DNA of 64,000 bases from Arachidicoccus sp. BS20 (GCF_001659705.1 NZ_CP015971.1:3103029-3167028), one strand, 5' to 3'. Shown: positions 27,398 to 34,232, counted from the first letter of the stretch. A program made the numbers and translations. Notes: generated from the letters alone by a model not told the origin.

Positions 27398-27540
27398 AGA
27401 CCAACATCATAGGGAAGAAACGCCCTATTAATAAGGATCAGATGCGGGATAACGTGGAAGCGTTCATGCATCAGCGCAAAAATGACAAAAAGCAGGTGCA
27501 AAAATATTTTCATGCAGAGCACGTCAGATATGCAGCGTAG
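27398..27540 (+). pseudogene. Apparent 3' remnant of an unknown gene
   Basis: The plus frame reads GKKRPINKDQMRDNVEAF and on to a stop at 27538-27540, about 46 residues of plausible, charged, helical protein. Upstream it runs into the two-hairpin element rather than a start codon. The only start in frame lies in repeat sequence. I infer a gene truncated at its 5' end by the element. Its family is not recognised. Confidence 0.4.
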
Positions 27541-27572
27541 AGGATTTATCTGCAATAGTTAAGACTTTTCCC

Positions 27573-27672
27573 CCGCATAGTCTCCTTGTATAGCTTTGTG
27601 TGTTTGCCAAGGGACTTTGCGGCTATTGGTTTATCGTTGCGTAAAGTCCCCTGCGGGAGACTGTGCGGAGAA
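27573..27672. repeat. Large imperfect inverted repeat with a second copy of its right half near 34.1 kb
   Basis: The left half has CCGCATAGTCTCC and AAGGGACTTTGCGG (27573-27622). The right half has GCGTAAAGTCCCC and GGGAGACTGTGCGG (27639-27668), which is their inverted form. About 48 bp of the right side (27625-27672) recur nearly unchanged at 34097-34145. Confidence 0.65.
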
Positions 27673-27721
27673 GAAAGCGGCTTTTTTATTTTTATGTAAT
27701 ATTTATTAGTAACCGGAAAAC

Positions 27722-27865
27722 TTATTTATTTCCACGCTTGTCTTTTGCAATCTTATTTTTGCCAGCCCTGCGTTCTTTGTGCCAGTAATGTTTTTTCCAA
27801 TATTTACGCAGATGTTTTTTCCATTCTCTGCTTACGGCAAGCTGGCCTTTTTGCTTGTGAGACAT
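27722..27865 (-). CDS. Small basic protein, 47 residues (copy 3, intact)
   Basis: Starts MSHKQKGQLAVSREWKKHL and continues RKYWKKHYWHKERRAGK, ending DKRGNK. It differs from copy 2 at a few positions (L8Q, T10A, K13R and the C-terminal tail). The DNA upstream of the start (27866-27975) is almost identical to that upstream of copy 4, including a two-hairpin element. Function unknown. Too basic and short for a membrane or secreted protein by eye. Confidence 0.65.
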   Translation of the reverse strand: MSHKQKGQLAVSREWKKHLRKYWKKHYWHKERRAGKNKIAKDKRGNK

Positions 27866-27907
27866 GATTTATAATTTTTAAGGAATTACTTATCTGTGTT
27901 TACGCAG

Positions 27908-27975
27908 CCTCGGTACGTGAGACGCGTACCGAAACAATGTAAGCGGTTCGTGCGGACACGAACCGCGGCGGCAGG
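27908..27975. repeat. Two-hairpin element, copy 2
   Basis: The first hairpin is CGGTACG with CGTACCG (27911-27931). The second is GCGGTTCGTG with CACGAACCGC around CGGA (27943-27966). It carries the paired change GC/GC instead of GT/AC in the stem, compared with copy 1. It ends in GGCGGCAGG. Confidence 0.75.
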
Positions 27976-28044
27976 TATAGTTTTAAATTTTTAAATGGTA
28001 AATGAATGTTTAATTGCTCAATTATGTTTTTGTTATTTGCTGCC

Positions 28045-28186
28045 CGTCATCCCGAAGGGATGATACGTTTATAGCAAAAACGAGGATGATGCAGGTTCGA
28101 CCCCATAGGGGTCGTATGTTCGTCGCAATATTTCTGCTATAAACATACCACTCCGTTGGAGTGGGAAAACCTATGCTGTTTCCGCT
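28045..28186. repeat. Series of short CC-N3-GG palindromes
   Basis: Three hairpins follow each other at about 50-bp spacing: CATCCC-GAA-GGGATG (near 28048), CGACCCC-ATA-GGGGTCG (near 28100) and CCACTCC-GTT-GGAGTGG (28148-28164). Outer arms GTTTATAGCAAAAAC (near 28067) and ATTTCTGCTATAAAC (near 28130) also pair. The last hairpin plus the following GGAAAAC/GTTTCC hairpin recurs at 28427-28466. Confidence 0.6.
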
Positions 28187-28248
28187 CCGGTATGTGTATT
28201 CACGTTGCCGGAATGGCTGGTTCGTGCGGACACGAACCACGGCGGTAA
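28185..28248. repeat. Two-hairpin element, copy 3
   Basis: A CCGGTATGTG/CACGTTGCCGG hairpin is followed by TGGTTCGTG-CGGA-CACGAACCA (28218-28239). It ends in GGCGGTAA, exactly where the truncated small-ORF copy 4 begins. Confidence 0.75.
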
Positions 28249-28313
28249 TATTTACGCAGATGCTTTTTCCATTCTCCGCTTACGGTAAGCAAGCCTTTTT
28301 GCTTGTGAGACAT
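28248..28313 (-). pseudogene. Truncated copy of the small basic protein gene (copy 4)
   Basis: The first 22 codons (MSHKQKGLLTVSGEWKKHL and RKY) match the intact copies. At the 28248 boundary the sequence passes into the two-hairpin element. A chimeric frame continues to a TGA at 28200-28202 but encodes repeat sequence. Its 5' leader is intact and matches that of copy 3. Confidence 0.65.
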
Positions 28314-28354
28314 TGGTTATGATTTTTAAGGAATTACTTACTGTGTTTACGCAG

Positions 28355-28422
28355 CCTCGGTACGTGAGACGCGTACCGAAACAATGTAAGCGGTTCGTGC
28401 GGACACGAACCGCGGCGGCAGG
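28355..28422. repeat. Two-hairpin element, copy 4
   Basis: Nearly identical to copy 2, with hairpins CGGTACG/CGTACCG and GCGGTTCGTG-CGGA-CACGAACCGC (28390-28413), ending in GGCGGCAGG. It is part of a roughly 110-bp duplicated block shared with 27866-27980. Confidence 0.75.
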
Positions 28423-28465
28423 TATATACCACTCCAGCGGAGTGGGAAAACCTATGCTGTTTCCG

Positions 28466-28529
28466 CCCCGGTACGTGTATTCACGTTGCCGGAATGTGTG
28501 GTTCGTGTCCGCACGAACCACGGCGGTAA
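28466..28529. repeat. Two-hairpin element, copy 5
   Basis: The first hairpin is CCGGTACGTG/CACGTTGCCGG. The second is GTGGTTCGTG-TCCG-CACGAACCAC (28498-28521), whose loop is the reverse complement of that in the other four copies. It ends in GGCGGTAA, at which point the truncated ATP-grasp-like gene begins. Confidence 0.75.
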
Positions 28530-28724
28530 ACTTCCTCTTGTACAATTATATAGTCCGTCATGCTCTGTAGGCACAGGTAAATTTGAAAAATCTGTTATTG
28601 CTTCATCCATGAGGCAAAATTGAATGTTGTACTTTTGGCAAGCCTTCTCCAATGAAGCTAATCTTGCTGCAACATTTAGGCTGTCAGTTGTTTGGCTGTT
28701 GTATATGCAATAAAACTGGGACAT
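28530..28724 (-). pseudogene. 5' fragment of an unknown enzyme gene, possibly a RimK-like ATP-grasp ligase
   Basis: About 64 codons remain, starting MSQFYCIYNSQTTDSLNVAARL and ending GLYNCTRGS, where the two-hairpin element replaces the rest. The frame then reads repeat DNA until 28452. The alternating Rossmann-like pattern and the DGLYNCTRGS end remind me of the N-terminal domain of RimK/ATP-grasp peptide ligases, but this is a weak match by eye. It starts 10 bp after the second GNAT gene and was probably the last gene of that operon. Confidence 0.5.
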
Positions 28725-28734
28725 TTAAAACATT

Positions 28735-29244
28735 TTATACGGGTCTAATCATAAATATTTTTTGAAACTTGTTGCTCCCTTTTTTCGACGGCGGAATAAT
28801 GCCGATTTCAATCCAACCTGTTTGAGATGTTATCTTTCTTGCTGCTTCGTTTGTAAGTGAAACAAATCCTATAATGTATTCTAAAGAACTTTTTTCTGCT
28901 TCCTGAATTACAAAGTCAAGAAGCAATTTGCCCAAACCATCAGACCGTATATTTTTTGAAATGTATGTGCTGCTTTCGGCATAAATATTTTCTTTGACCG
29001 GATGAGAAATGCACTTTATTAAAGATTGCCAGCCTAAAACTTTGTCTTCTTCATCAACAGCCACCCAAAAATTAAATATACCTTCTCGTTGAAAAAAGTT
29101 TGATGAGAATTTTTTCTTTACGGTATCTAAATCAATATTATCGTCTTCAAATGAATTATAGATACCTTCAAGCCAAATGGAAAATATTTGTTCAAAATCT
29201 TCGTCTTCAGCTAATCGTATTTTTATGTTTTGTGCTGTTATCAT
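28735..29244 (-). CDS. GNAT family N-acetyltransferase (second of a tandem pair)
   Basis: A 169-residue acetyltransferase. The acyl-CoA binding motif is NIRSDGLGKLLLDFVIQ (R/Q-x-x-G-x-G/A form), followed by an EYIIGFVSLTNEAARKITSQTGW strand-helix typical of the GNAT fold. It shares with the preceding gene the N-terminal pattern (IRLAEDEDFEQIFSIW) and the VLGWQSL and SSTYI blocks, so the two are tandem paralogues. The ATG begins immediately after the stop of the first GNAT gene. The substrate is unknown. Confidence 0.8.
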   Translation of the reverse strand: MITAQNIKIRLAEDEDFEQIFSIWLEGIYNSFEDDNIDLDTVKKKFSSNFFQREGIFNFWVAVDEEDKVLGWQSLIKCISHPVKENIYAESSTYISKNIRSDGLGKLLLDFVIQEAEKSSLEYIIGFVSLTNEAARKITSQTGWIEIGIIPPSKKGSNKFQKIFMIRPV

Positions 29245-29790
29245 TTAATGGTTTTGTTTATTAGTTTCATAAACTAAAAAATCCCAATCAGGGAAATGAA
29301 GATTGTTATTTTTTGGAAGTGTCCCCATATTATAGAAACCGATTTCGTCACACATTTTCAAACTTTTTTTATTTTCAGTAAGTACAATGCCAAAAACATA
29401 TTTTATATCGCTGTGATTTTTGCAATAATTTAAAGCGTGGCGCAAAAGCAATTTCCCAATTCCTTTTCCTTGAAACTCTTTCCTTACATAGGTACTTGAT
29501 TGTCCAAAGCTTGATTTCACTATTGGATTGGGCGAAACATGAAATGGTAATATTGATTGCCAACCTACAATTTTGTTATCAAGAGAAAGGCATATCCAGA
29601 ATTTAAAGTCTTGTGTTTGCTGTTGAATTTGATGAAGAAATTCTTTCTTCAAGCTATCTATTTGTAAGTGATTTTCATCTACAACTGAACCTTGCTCTAA
29701 AACACCTTGTTGCCATATTATTGCAATATCATCCACATCGCTACTTGTGGCTGAGCGAATTATCCAATTGTTTGTTTCAACTTGTGTCAT
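29245..29790 (-). CDS. GNAT family N-acetyltransferase (first of a tandem pair)
   Basis: A 181-residue acetyltransferase with the clear coenzyme A loop RKEFQGKGIGKLLLRHALNYC and the following VLTENKKSLKMCDEIGFYNMG segment. It begins VETNNWIIRSATSSDVDDIAIIWQ and contains KIVGWQSILPF, which matches its downstream paralogue. It starts 1 bp after the MaoC-like gene, so the set is probably translated from one message. It may modify an amine on a product of this operon, but no substrate can be read. Confidence 0.8.
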   Translation of the reverse strand: MTQVETNNWIIRSATSSDVDDIAIIWQQGVLEQGSVVDENHLQIDSLKKEFLHQIQQQTQDFKFWICLSLDNKIVGWQSILPFHVSPNPIVKSSFGQSSTYVRKEFQGKGIGKLLLRHALNYCKNHSDIKYVFGIVLTENKKSLKMCDEIGFYNMGTLPKNNNLHFPDWDFLVYETNKQNH

Positions 29791-29791
29791 A

Positions 29792-30205
29792 CTACTTGTA
29801 ATATTTTTTGTTCATTAAAAACGCTTCGCCGGTTACTTTAATTTCGCCTGTTTGCTTTTCGATAATTTCATTGATATAACAAACTCTGTTTTTGTCAGGA
29901 AAAAATTCTTTGGTGGTAAAAATTGCCGTGTATTCTATTCCTGTAAAAACAGGTTTTATATACCTCGCTGTTTGGCTTATTAAAATATGTTCTTCGGGAT
30001 AAAGCAATGTGCCATATACTTTTGAAAAAATACTAATGCTGAAATATCCGTGAACGATACAGCGTTTAAAATTCGTTTGTTCTGCATATTGCTCGGACAC
30101 GTGTATAGGATTTGTATCTCCGGAAATATTGGCATAAGCCAATACTTGTTCATGGGTAAAGATGAAGTCGTGCTTAAAAATGTCGCCGATTTTTGGTTTT
30201 GTCAT
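29792..30205 (-). CDS. MaoC-like hotdog-fold hydratase
   Basis: About 137 residues from the ATG at 30203-30205 (MTKPKIGDIFKHDFIFTHEQV). That start overlaps the TGA of the acyl-CoA dehydrogenase gene as ATGA; an upstream in-frame ATG would add 21 residues inside that gene. The hotdog hydratase motif is ANISGDTNPIHVSEQYAEQ, with the catalytic Asp and His, followed by RCIVHGYFSISIFSKV. Such enzymes hydrate enoyl thioesters. Next to an acyl-CoA dehydrogenase, it could act on the enoyl product. Confidence 0.85.
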   Translation of the reverse strand: MTKPKIGDIFKHDFIFTHEQVLAYANISGDTNPIHVSEQYAEQTNFKRCIVHGYFSISIFSKVYGTLLYPEEHILISQTARYIKPVFTGIEYTAIFTTKEFFPDKNRVCYINEIIEKQTGEIKVTGEAFLMNKKYYK

Positions 30206-31329
30206 TTCCATATTTCTTTTAGAATGATTAATTGTTGAATTTCGCTTGTGCCTTCGCCAATGGTGCAAAGCTTAGCATCGCGGTAATATTTTTCTATCAA
30301 ATAGTCTGTTGTATAGCCATAGCCGCCCAGAATTTGCACAGCATCATTAGCCGTTTTTACAGCCAGTTCAGAAGCAAAAAATTTACACATGGCACTTTCT
30401 TTTGTTGTACTTAATCCTGCATCTTTTTTAGCACAAGCATCTTTCAGCATTAATTCGGCTGCATATAATTCTGTTGCTGTTTGAGAGAGCTTAAAACCTG
30501 TTGCCTGGAAGTCAATAATCTTTTTTCCAAACTGTTCTCTTTGTTTTGCATACTGCAATGCAATTTGATATGCGCCTTTTGCAATGCCGAGCGATAAGGC
30601 TGTAATAGAAATACGTCCGCCGTCTAAGATTTGCATGGCTTGTCTAAAACCCTCGCCGGCGTTTCCCACTCTGTTACTATCGGGAACAATGCAGTTGTCG
30701 AAAAACAGTTGTACGGTTTCGCAGGCTTTCATACCTAATTTGTCAAGCGGCTTGCCTGCGCTGAACCCTTTTGTTCCTTTCTCCACAAGAAACGCGGTTA
30801 TATTATTTTTCTCGTTTCCTGTTTTTGCAAGCACCACCACTACCTGTGCCGATGCGCCTTGTGTAATAAATATTTTACTACCGTTCAACACCCAGCTGTT
30901 ACCGTCAAAAACCGCGTTACATTGCAAGCTTACAGCATCGCTGCCGGCACTTGGTTCGGTTAATGCCCATGCGCCCAAGTATTCGCCCGAAGCAAGTTGC
31001 GGAAGATATTTTGCTTTTTGCATATCGCTCCCGAACTGTACAATATGCCTGCTGACTAAAGAATTGTGCGCAGCAATAAATAATCCTACAGAACCACAGA
31101 CTTTAGATATTTCAATGATGGCTTGCGTATAAGTATGGTAGTCCAACGCGGTTCCGCCGTATTCTTCGGGAATCTGCATACCTAAGAAACCTGCTTTGCC
31201 TAATTCTTCGTATAACCATTTTGGGAAAGCGCCTGCTTTGTCCCAAGCGAGTACATTTGGGCGAATATACTTTGTTGCAAATTGCTTGCAGAAATCGATA
31301 AATTGTTGTGTGTGGGCATTATGAAGCAT
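30202..31329 (-). CDS. Acyl-CoA dehydrogenase
   Basis: A 375-residue flavoprotein with full-length acyl-CoA dehydrogenase architecture. It includes GFLGMQIPEEYGGTALDYHTY, the signature GAWALTEPSAGSDA, FITQGASAQVVVV, the helical domain with QREQFGKKIIDFQ, and the C-terminal signature with catalytic Glu in LGGYGYTTDYLIEKYYRDAK followed by IGEGTSEIQQLIILK. It probably forms an alpha,beta-double bond on a short or branched acyl-CoA. It is the first gene of a five-gene, tightly spaced minus-strand operon whose last member is broken. Confidence 0.93.
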   Translation of the reverse strand: MLHNAHTQQFIDFCKQFATKYIRPNVLAWDKAGAFPKWLYEELGKAGFLGMQIPEEYGGTALDYHTYTQAIIEISKVCGSVGLFIAAHNSLVSRHIVQFGSDMQKAKYLPQLASGEYLGAWALTEPSAGSDAVSLQCNAVFDGNSWVLNGSKIFITQGASAQVVVVLAKTGNEKNNITAFLVEKGTKGFSAGKPLDKLGMKACETVQLFFDNCIVPDSNRVGNAGEGFRQAMQILDGGRISITALSLGIAKGAYQIALQYAKQREQFGKKIIDFQATGFKLSQTATELYAAELMLKDACAKKDAGLSTTKESAMCKFFASELAVKTANDAVQILGGYGYTTDYLIEKYYRDAKLCTIGEGTSEIQQLIILKEIWK

Positions 31330-31414
31330 ATTATTGTATATTTTTAGTGTCGTTTACTTTATTCATATTAAATGCGAAGGCACTCAGCACTGTTGAAAAT
31401 AAGGAATATTGCCA

Positions 31415-32221
31415 CTACTTATTGCTGTTGCTTGAGTTAAAGGATAGGGCAGTTAATCCTAAAGCCACACCGAAACCAATCCAAGGTTTTAATCCATGTT
31501 TTCCATTGTTTTCTGTCCAATATTTTGCATTAGCGCCTATGGCGTTATCGAAGCCTAATGCCAATGTAAATCCTAAATGATTAATAGAATATATTCCATT
31601 TATACCATAGCTTATAGCAGCAATATTATCTTTTGTCATTACTTTTCCATTGGTATTGGCACTATCTAATGCTTGCTGGGAAAATGCGAGAAATACACCT
31701 GTCCCCCAATAATGCTCTCGAGGATTGATTTGTGTCTTTTTAAAATATTTAGCCTTACCCCAAATTTTAAGAAAATTGACACCAGTATTTAGAAACTGTG
31801 CTTCTAAATCGGAATTTTTTTCTAGTCTATACCTAAAAGGTATATTTAAAGGGGTAAATGCCCAACTTGAAAATGGAATTGTAAAAGAAATGCCATTAAC
31901 CCAATCACTTTTTTGTATAATGTAGGCAAAAGAAGAATCGTTATCGCAAGAATTGATAATATCTTTATTTTGTTTAAAACTATCATAGTTTTTATTTATG
32001 TCCCAGAAATTAATAAGTAAGGTATCTCCTAAACGTTTAGAAACGAACCCCTTTAGGTTATGGGCTATATGGCGAGGTGTGGAATCTATTTTTCCATTAA
32101 TTACTTCATGTAGAACGCCAAATTTACATTTGGAGAAGTTACTGTGTAGTTGATAAATATTTTGTGCGTTTACAATGCTCAACACAGTGAGAAAGATACA
32201 GATAAACAAATATTTTTTCAT
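31415..32221 (-). CDS. Secreted protein of unknown function
   Basis: About 268 residues from ATG 32219-32221 (MKKYLFICIFLTVLSIVNAQ, a classic signal peptide); an ATG three codons upstream is also possible. The mature part has alternating strands and a C-terminal hydrophobic segment (PWIGFGVALGLTALSF) that could be membrane-associated. No family recognised. It is AT-rich. A 35-40 bp leader repeat found ahead of several genes in this region lies just upstream (32238-32279). Confidence 0.55.
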   Translation of the reverse strand: MKKYLFICIFLTVLSIVNAQNIYQLHSNFSKCKFGVLHEVINGKIDSTPRHIAHNLKGFVSKRLGDTLLINFWDINKNYDSFKQNKDIINSCDNDSSFAYIIQKSDWVNGISFTIPFSSWAFTPLNIPFRYRLEKNSDLEAQFLNTGVNFLKIWGKAKYFKKTQINPREHYWGTGVFLAFSQQALDSANTNGKVMTKDNIAAISYGINGIYSINHLGFTLALGFDNAIGANAKYWTENNGKHGLKPWIGFGVALGLTALSFNSSNSNK

Positions 32222-32237
32222 AACAGTCATTTTTTTT

Positions 32238-32279
32238 CGCCTACTCTATAATCCTCTTTTCGGCTTACGAGGTTTTTAT
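32238..32279 (-). repeat. Conserved leader repeat, copy 1
   Basis: On the plus strand it contains GCCTACTCTATAATCCTC and TTTTCGGCTTACGAGG, the core also found at 33903, 34677 and 36187. It lies 17 bp before the start of a minus-strand secreted protein gene. Confidence 0.75.
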
Positions 32280-32314
32280 TTTAATCCTGCAAATCTTTAA
32301 ATCCCAAAATCCCC

Positions 32315-32567
32315 GTTCAGACAACCTCTTTCCACGTTCCGCAATGCTCCGTCGCGGTTCTGAACACATCTCGATACATTGCGAACACCACCCTTGCGGT
32401 TCAAGACCCAAAATTTGCCGTTCGCAACCCCAAAATATAGGCTGCATAACCCTACCGAACACGTTCGCAACCCCTCGCGATAAGTGTATTACAGGTTCAG
32501 ACCATTTCAAGACCCCGTCGGATAGGTTCGGAACGCCAAAATATACGTTCCGAACCTCAAGCCTCCC
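32315..32567. repeat. Degenerate tandem array of twelve 21-bp units
   Basis: Units open with GTTCnnAAC-like sequence at 32315, 32336, 32357, 32379, 32399, 32420, 32441, 32463, 32484, 32505, 32526 and 32547, a spacing of 21 bp with plus or minus one. A common unit form is GTTCGCAACCCCAAAATATAG. In one minus frame it reads as seven-residue repeats such as VPNLSDG and VLKWSEP. A hairpin, CCCCTTA/TAAGGGG (32565-32587), closes it beside the stop of the next gene. This fills the 371-bp gap between genes; I see no convincing gene in it. Confidence 0.7.
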
Positions 32568-32592
32568 CTTAAATCCCTCATAAGGGGGAAAA

Positions 32593-33084
32593 TTACTGAC
32601 CCGCACCATCCGCAGGCGGTGTAACAGGGCTTGCGGATTTTGCAAAGAACTGTTTCAAATCGTCGTACTTGGTTTCAAAACCGGGCGCAGATGTACCGGC
32701 TTTGTACGAAGTATAAGCATAATCGGTCAACGCTGCCTGATAGTTGTCGTAGTCATGCAGCGTTTTGGCATTATCGAGGCGTGTGTGCAGGCTGTCGAGC
32801 CTTGCTATGAGCGCTTCATAACTTTGGCGGCTTGCGAAATCTGCCGTAAACTCCGTCCAGTCCACTTCGGGAGAGGAAAGTGCGGGCTGGCTCGTGTTGT
32901 AATCGTTTACCTTGTTTACAAACAATTTGTTCTGCTCGTTGATGCTGCCGTACTTGCGGCGGTCATCTGCCGTAAGGTTTATATTGATTACGGCGAGTGT
33001 TGTTTCGAGTTGCGTAAGCGCATCCTGTGCAGCCGTTAATTGCTCTGCTGTGAGGTGCAGGTTGTTGAGATTGGTAATTGGCAT
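32593..33084 (-). CDS. Helical protein of unknown function
   Basis: A 163-residue soluble protein, almost entirely helical with heptad-like stretches (LTAEQLTAAQDALTQLETTL, YEALIARLDSLHTRLDNAKT) and a Pro-rich C-terminus (SPVTPPADGAGQ). The segment DRRKYGSINEQNKLFVNKVNDY looks like a conserved block. I believe similar proteins occur in many Bacteroidota, but I cannot name the family. No signal peptide. The gap upstream (33085-33294) holds AT-rich sequence with nothing I can assign. Confidence 0.6.
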   Translation of the reverse strand: MPITNLNNLHLTAEQLTAAQDALTQLETTLAVININLTADDRRKYGSINEQNKLFVNKVNDYNTSQPALSSPEVDWTEFTADFASRQSYEALIARLDSLHTRLDNAKTLHDYDNYQAALTDYAYTSYKAGTSAPGFETKYDDLKQFFAKSASPVTPPADGAGQ

Positions 33085-33294
33085 AGCTTGAAATTTTTAA
33101 ATGGTTAATTGTTTTTTTAATTATTCATTTTTATTATTTGAGAAGGAGAAAATTGTATTGACATGATAAATGGTGTTCTTTGTGCTTTCTTAAAACTTGA
33201 AATACTGCAGGATTTTGTAAATCTTGTTTTATCTGCTGTTCCGGGATGCGCTGCGCTAACATCATGAACAGCGTTGATGGAATCATTTATCCTT

Positions 33295-33765
33295 TTAACA
33301 GTTACAAGTAAAAACTATTCTATTTGCTTCATTAAAACTATGTGCTTTCTTAGTATCAGGCTTTCTTGTTTCATCCCAACGTTTGATTACATTTCCATCA
33401 TGAATATCAAAGTGAAAATGTTCTCTCCACAATTCTACATTGTTTGCATTATAACATATTATGTAGCCATCCCATTCGTCGCCAGAATCGCTACTTTTAA
33501 TGTTGCACCTCCAATTAATTGCTCCATTAGCATATAGGGTAAACGTTGCTCCTGAAAAAATTGTACAGTCTCCTTTTCTTATTTCCTGAAAAGCAAAAGA
33601 TTTATGAGGCATTTGAATGTTCCTATTAAAAAGTGCTATACTTTCTTTTTTATTGAATTTAGATATAACAAAACTTTTTGGTATTGTAGCATTGTCATTC
33701 AATGCAGTTATTTTGTTTAATGGTAAACAAAATAAAATCACGGCAAAAGAAACATATACTTTCAT
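33295..33765 (-). CDS. Secreted beta-rich protein, resembling DUF6294
   Basis: A 156-residue protein with a signal peptide (MKVYVSFAVILFCLPLNKITA) and a beta-rich domain. The block KGDCTIFSGATFTLYANGAI, then SSDSGDEWDGYIICYNANNVELW, resembles what I recall of DUF6294 proteins (GDCT, GATxTLYxDG, SSDxxDxW). The match is by memory and should be treated as tentative. Two cysteines at the C-terminus (FTCNC) and one in GDCT could form a disulfide. A degenerate leader repeat (near 33786) precedes it. Confidence 0.55.
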   Translation of the reverse strand: MKVYVSFAVILFCLPLNKITALNDNATIPKSFVISKFNKKESIALFNRNIQMPHKSFAFQEIRKGDCTIFSGATFTLYANGAINWRCNIKSSDSGDEWDGYIICYNANNVELWREHFHFDIHDGNVIKRWDETRKPDTKKAHSFNEANRIVFTCNC

Positions 33766-33785
33766 TGTTTTAATTTTTTAATTTT

Positions 33786-33945
33786 TGCCTACTCTGTTCA
33801 GTTTTCGGCAACTCTGTTGCGTACTTTATTTTTTGGTGTCGTTGTTCCGCATTTGTTCGACTTTGGGTTGTAAGCCCGCTTTATTACAGATTTTTATTTT
33901 AATTTGCCTACTCTTTATTCCTCTTTTCGGCTTACGAGGTTTATA
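33786..33945 (-). repeat. Two leader repeats, one degenerate (near 33786) and one good (33903-33945)
   Basis: The copy at 33903-33945 keeps the full core (GCCTACTCTTTATTCCTC, TTTTCGGCTTACGAGG). The copy near 33786 keeps TTGCCTACTCTGTTCAG and TTTTCGGCAAC only. They flank a stretch without genes, after the stop of a Sel1-repeat remnant. Confidence 0.6.
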
Positions 33946-33962
33946 ATTTTTTACTCTTACAT

Positions 33963-34096
33963 TTAATTGTTGCCCGCTGCTTGTGCAGCCTTTTGATACC
34001 AGTATTTTGCTTTGGAATATTTGCGCAAGGGATAATTTTCATAATGTTCTCCCAATTTGAACATAGCATGAGCTTCGCTAATATTCCGAACAGCGT
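33963..34096 (-). pseudogene. C-terminal remnant of a Sel1-repeat protein
   Basis: The minus frame ending at the TAA at 33963-33965 reads AHAMFKLGEHYENYPL then RKYSKAKYWYQKAAQAAGNN. This is the Sel1/TPR-like repeat pattern (A-x-x-x-L-G-x-x-Y ... A-x-x-W-Y-x-K-A-A). No start codon is in frame before the sequence merges with the 48-bp repeat at 34097-34145. It is a truncated gene. Confidence 0.6.
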
Positions 34097-34145
34097 GATT
34101 GGTTTATCGTTCCGCAAAGTCCCCTGCGGGAGACTGTGCGGAGAA
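34097..34145. repeat. Second copy of the 48-bp GTCCCC/GGGAGAC repeat
   Basis: Matches 27625-27672 with very few changes, including TTGGTTTATCGTT, AAAGTCCCCTGCGGGAGACT and GTGCGGAGAA. It abuts the truncated end of the Sel1-repeat remnant. The gap from 33766 to 34232 is therefore made of leader repeats, this remnant and this repeat. Confidence 0.75.
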
Positions 34146-34232
34146 TGAAATATTTATTCCAGCCCAATTAAATTGTTCAGCTTTATTTATTTTACAGCAC
34201 ACCACATAAGTAACATGCGATGTGCTGCATCT

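Noticed and set aside
28086-28120. GGTTCGA followed by a CCCC-GGGG stem, resembling a tRNA T-arm
   Set aside because: No acceptor, D or anticodon stems can be drawn around it. It belongs to the palindrome series.
28252-28545. A 97-codon open frame on the minus strand across repeats
   Set aside because: It reads through two hairpin elements and the truncated small-ORF copy in a shifted frame, so it is repeat sequence.
32315-32567. Possible CRISPR array
   Set aside because: The units are contiguous 21-bp degenerate repeats without conserved repeat/spacer alternation, and no cas genes are present.
32265-32645. A 126-codon minus-strand frame over the 21-bp array
   Set aside because: It starts inside the neighbouring gene in another frame. 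Its heptad pattern follows from the 21-bp period. It could be a repeat peptide, but the evidence is too weak to call a gene.
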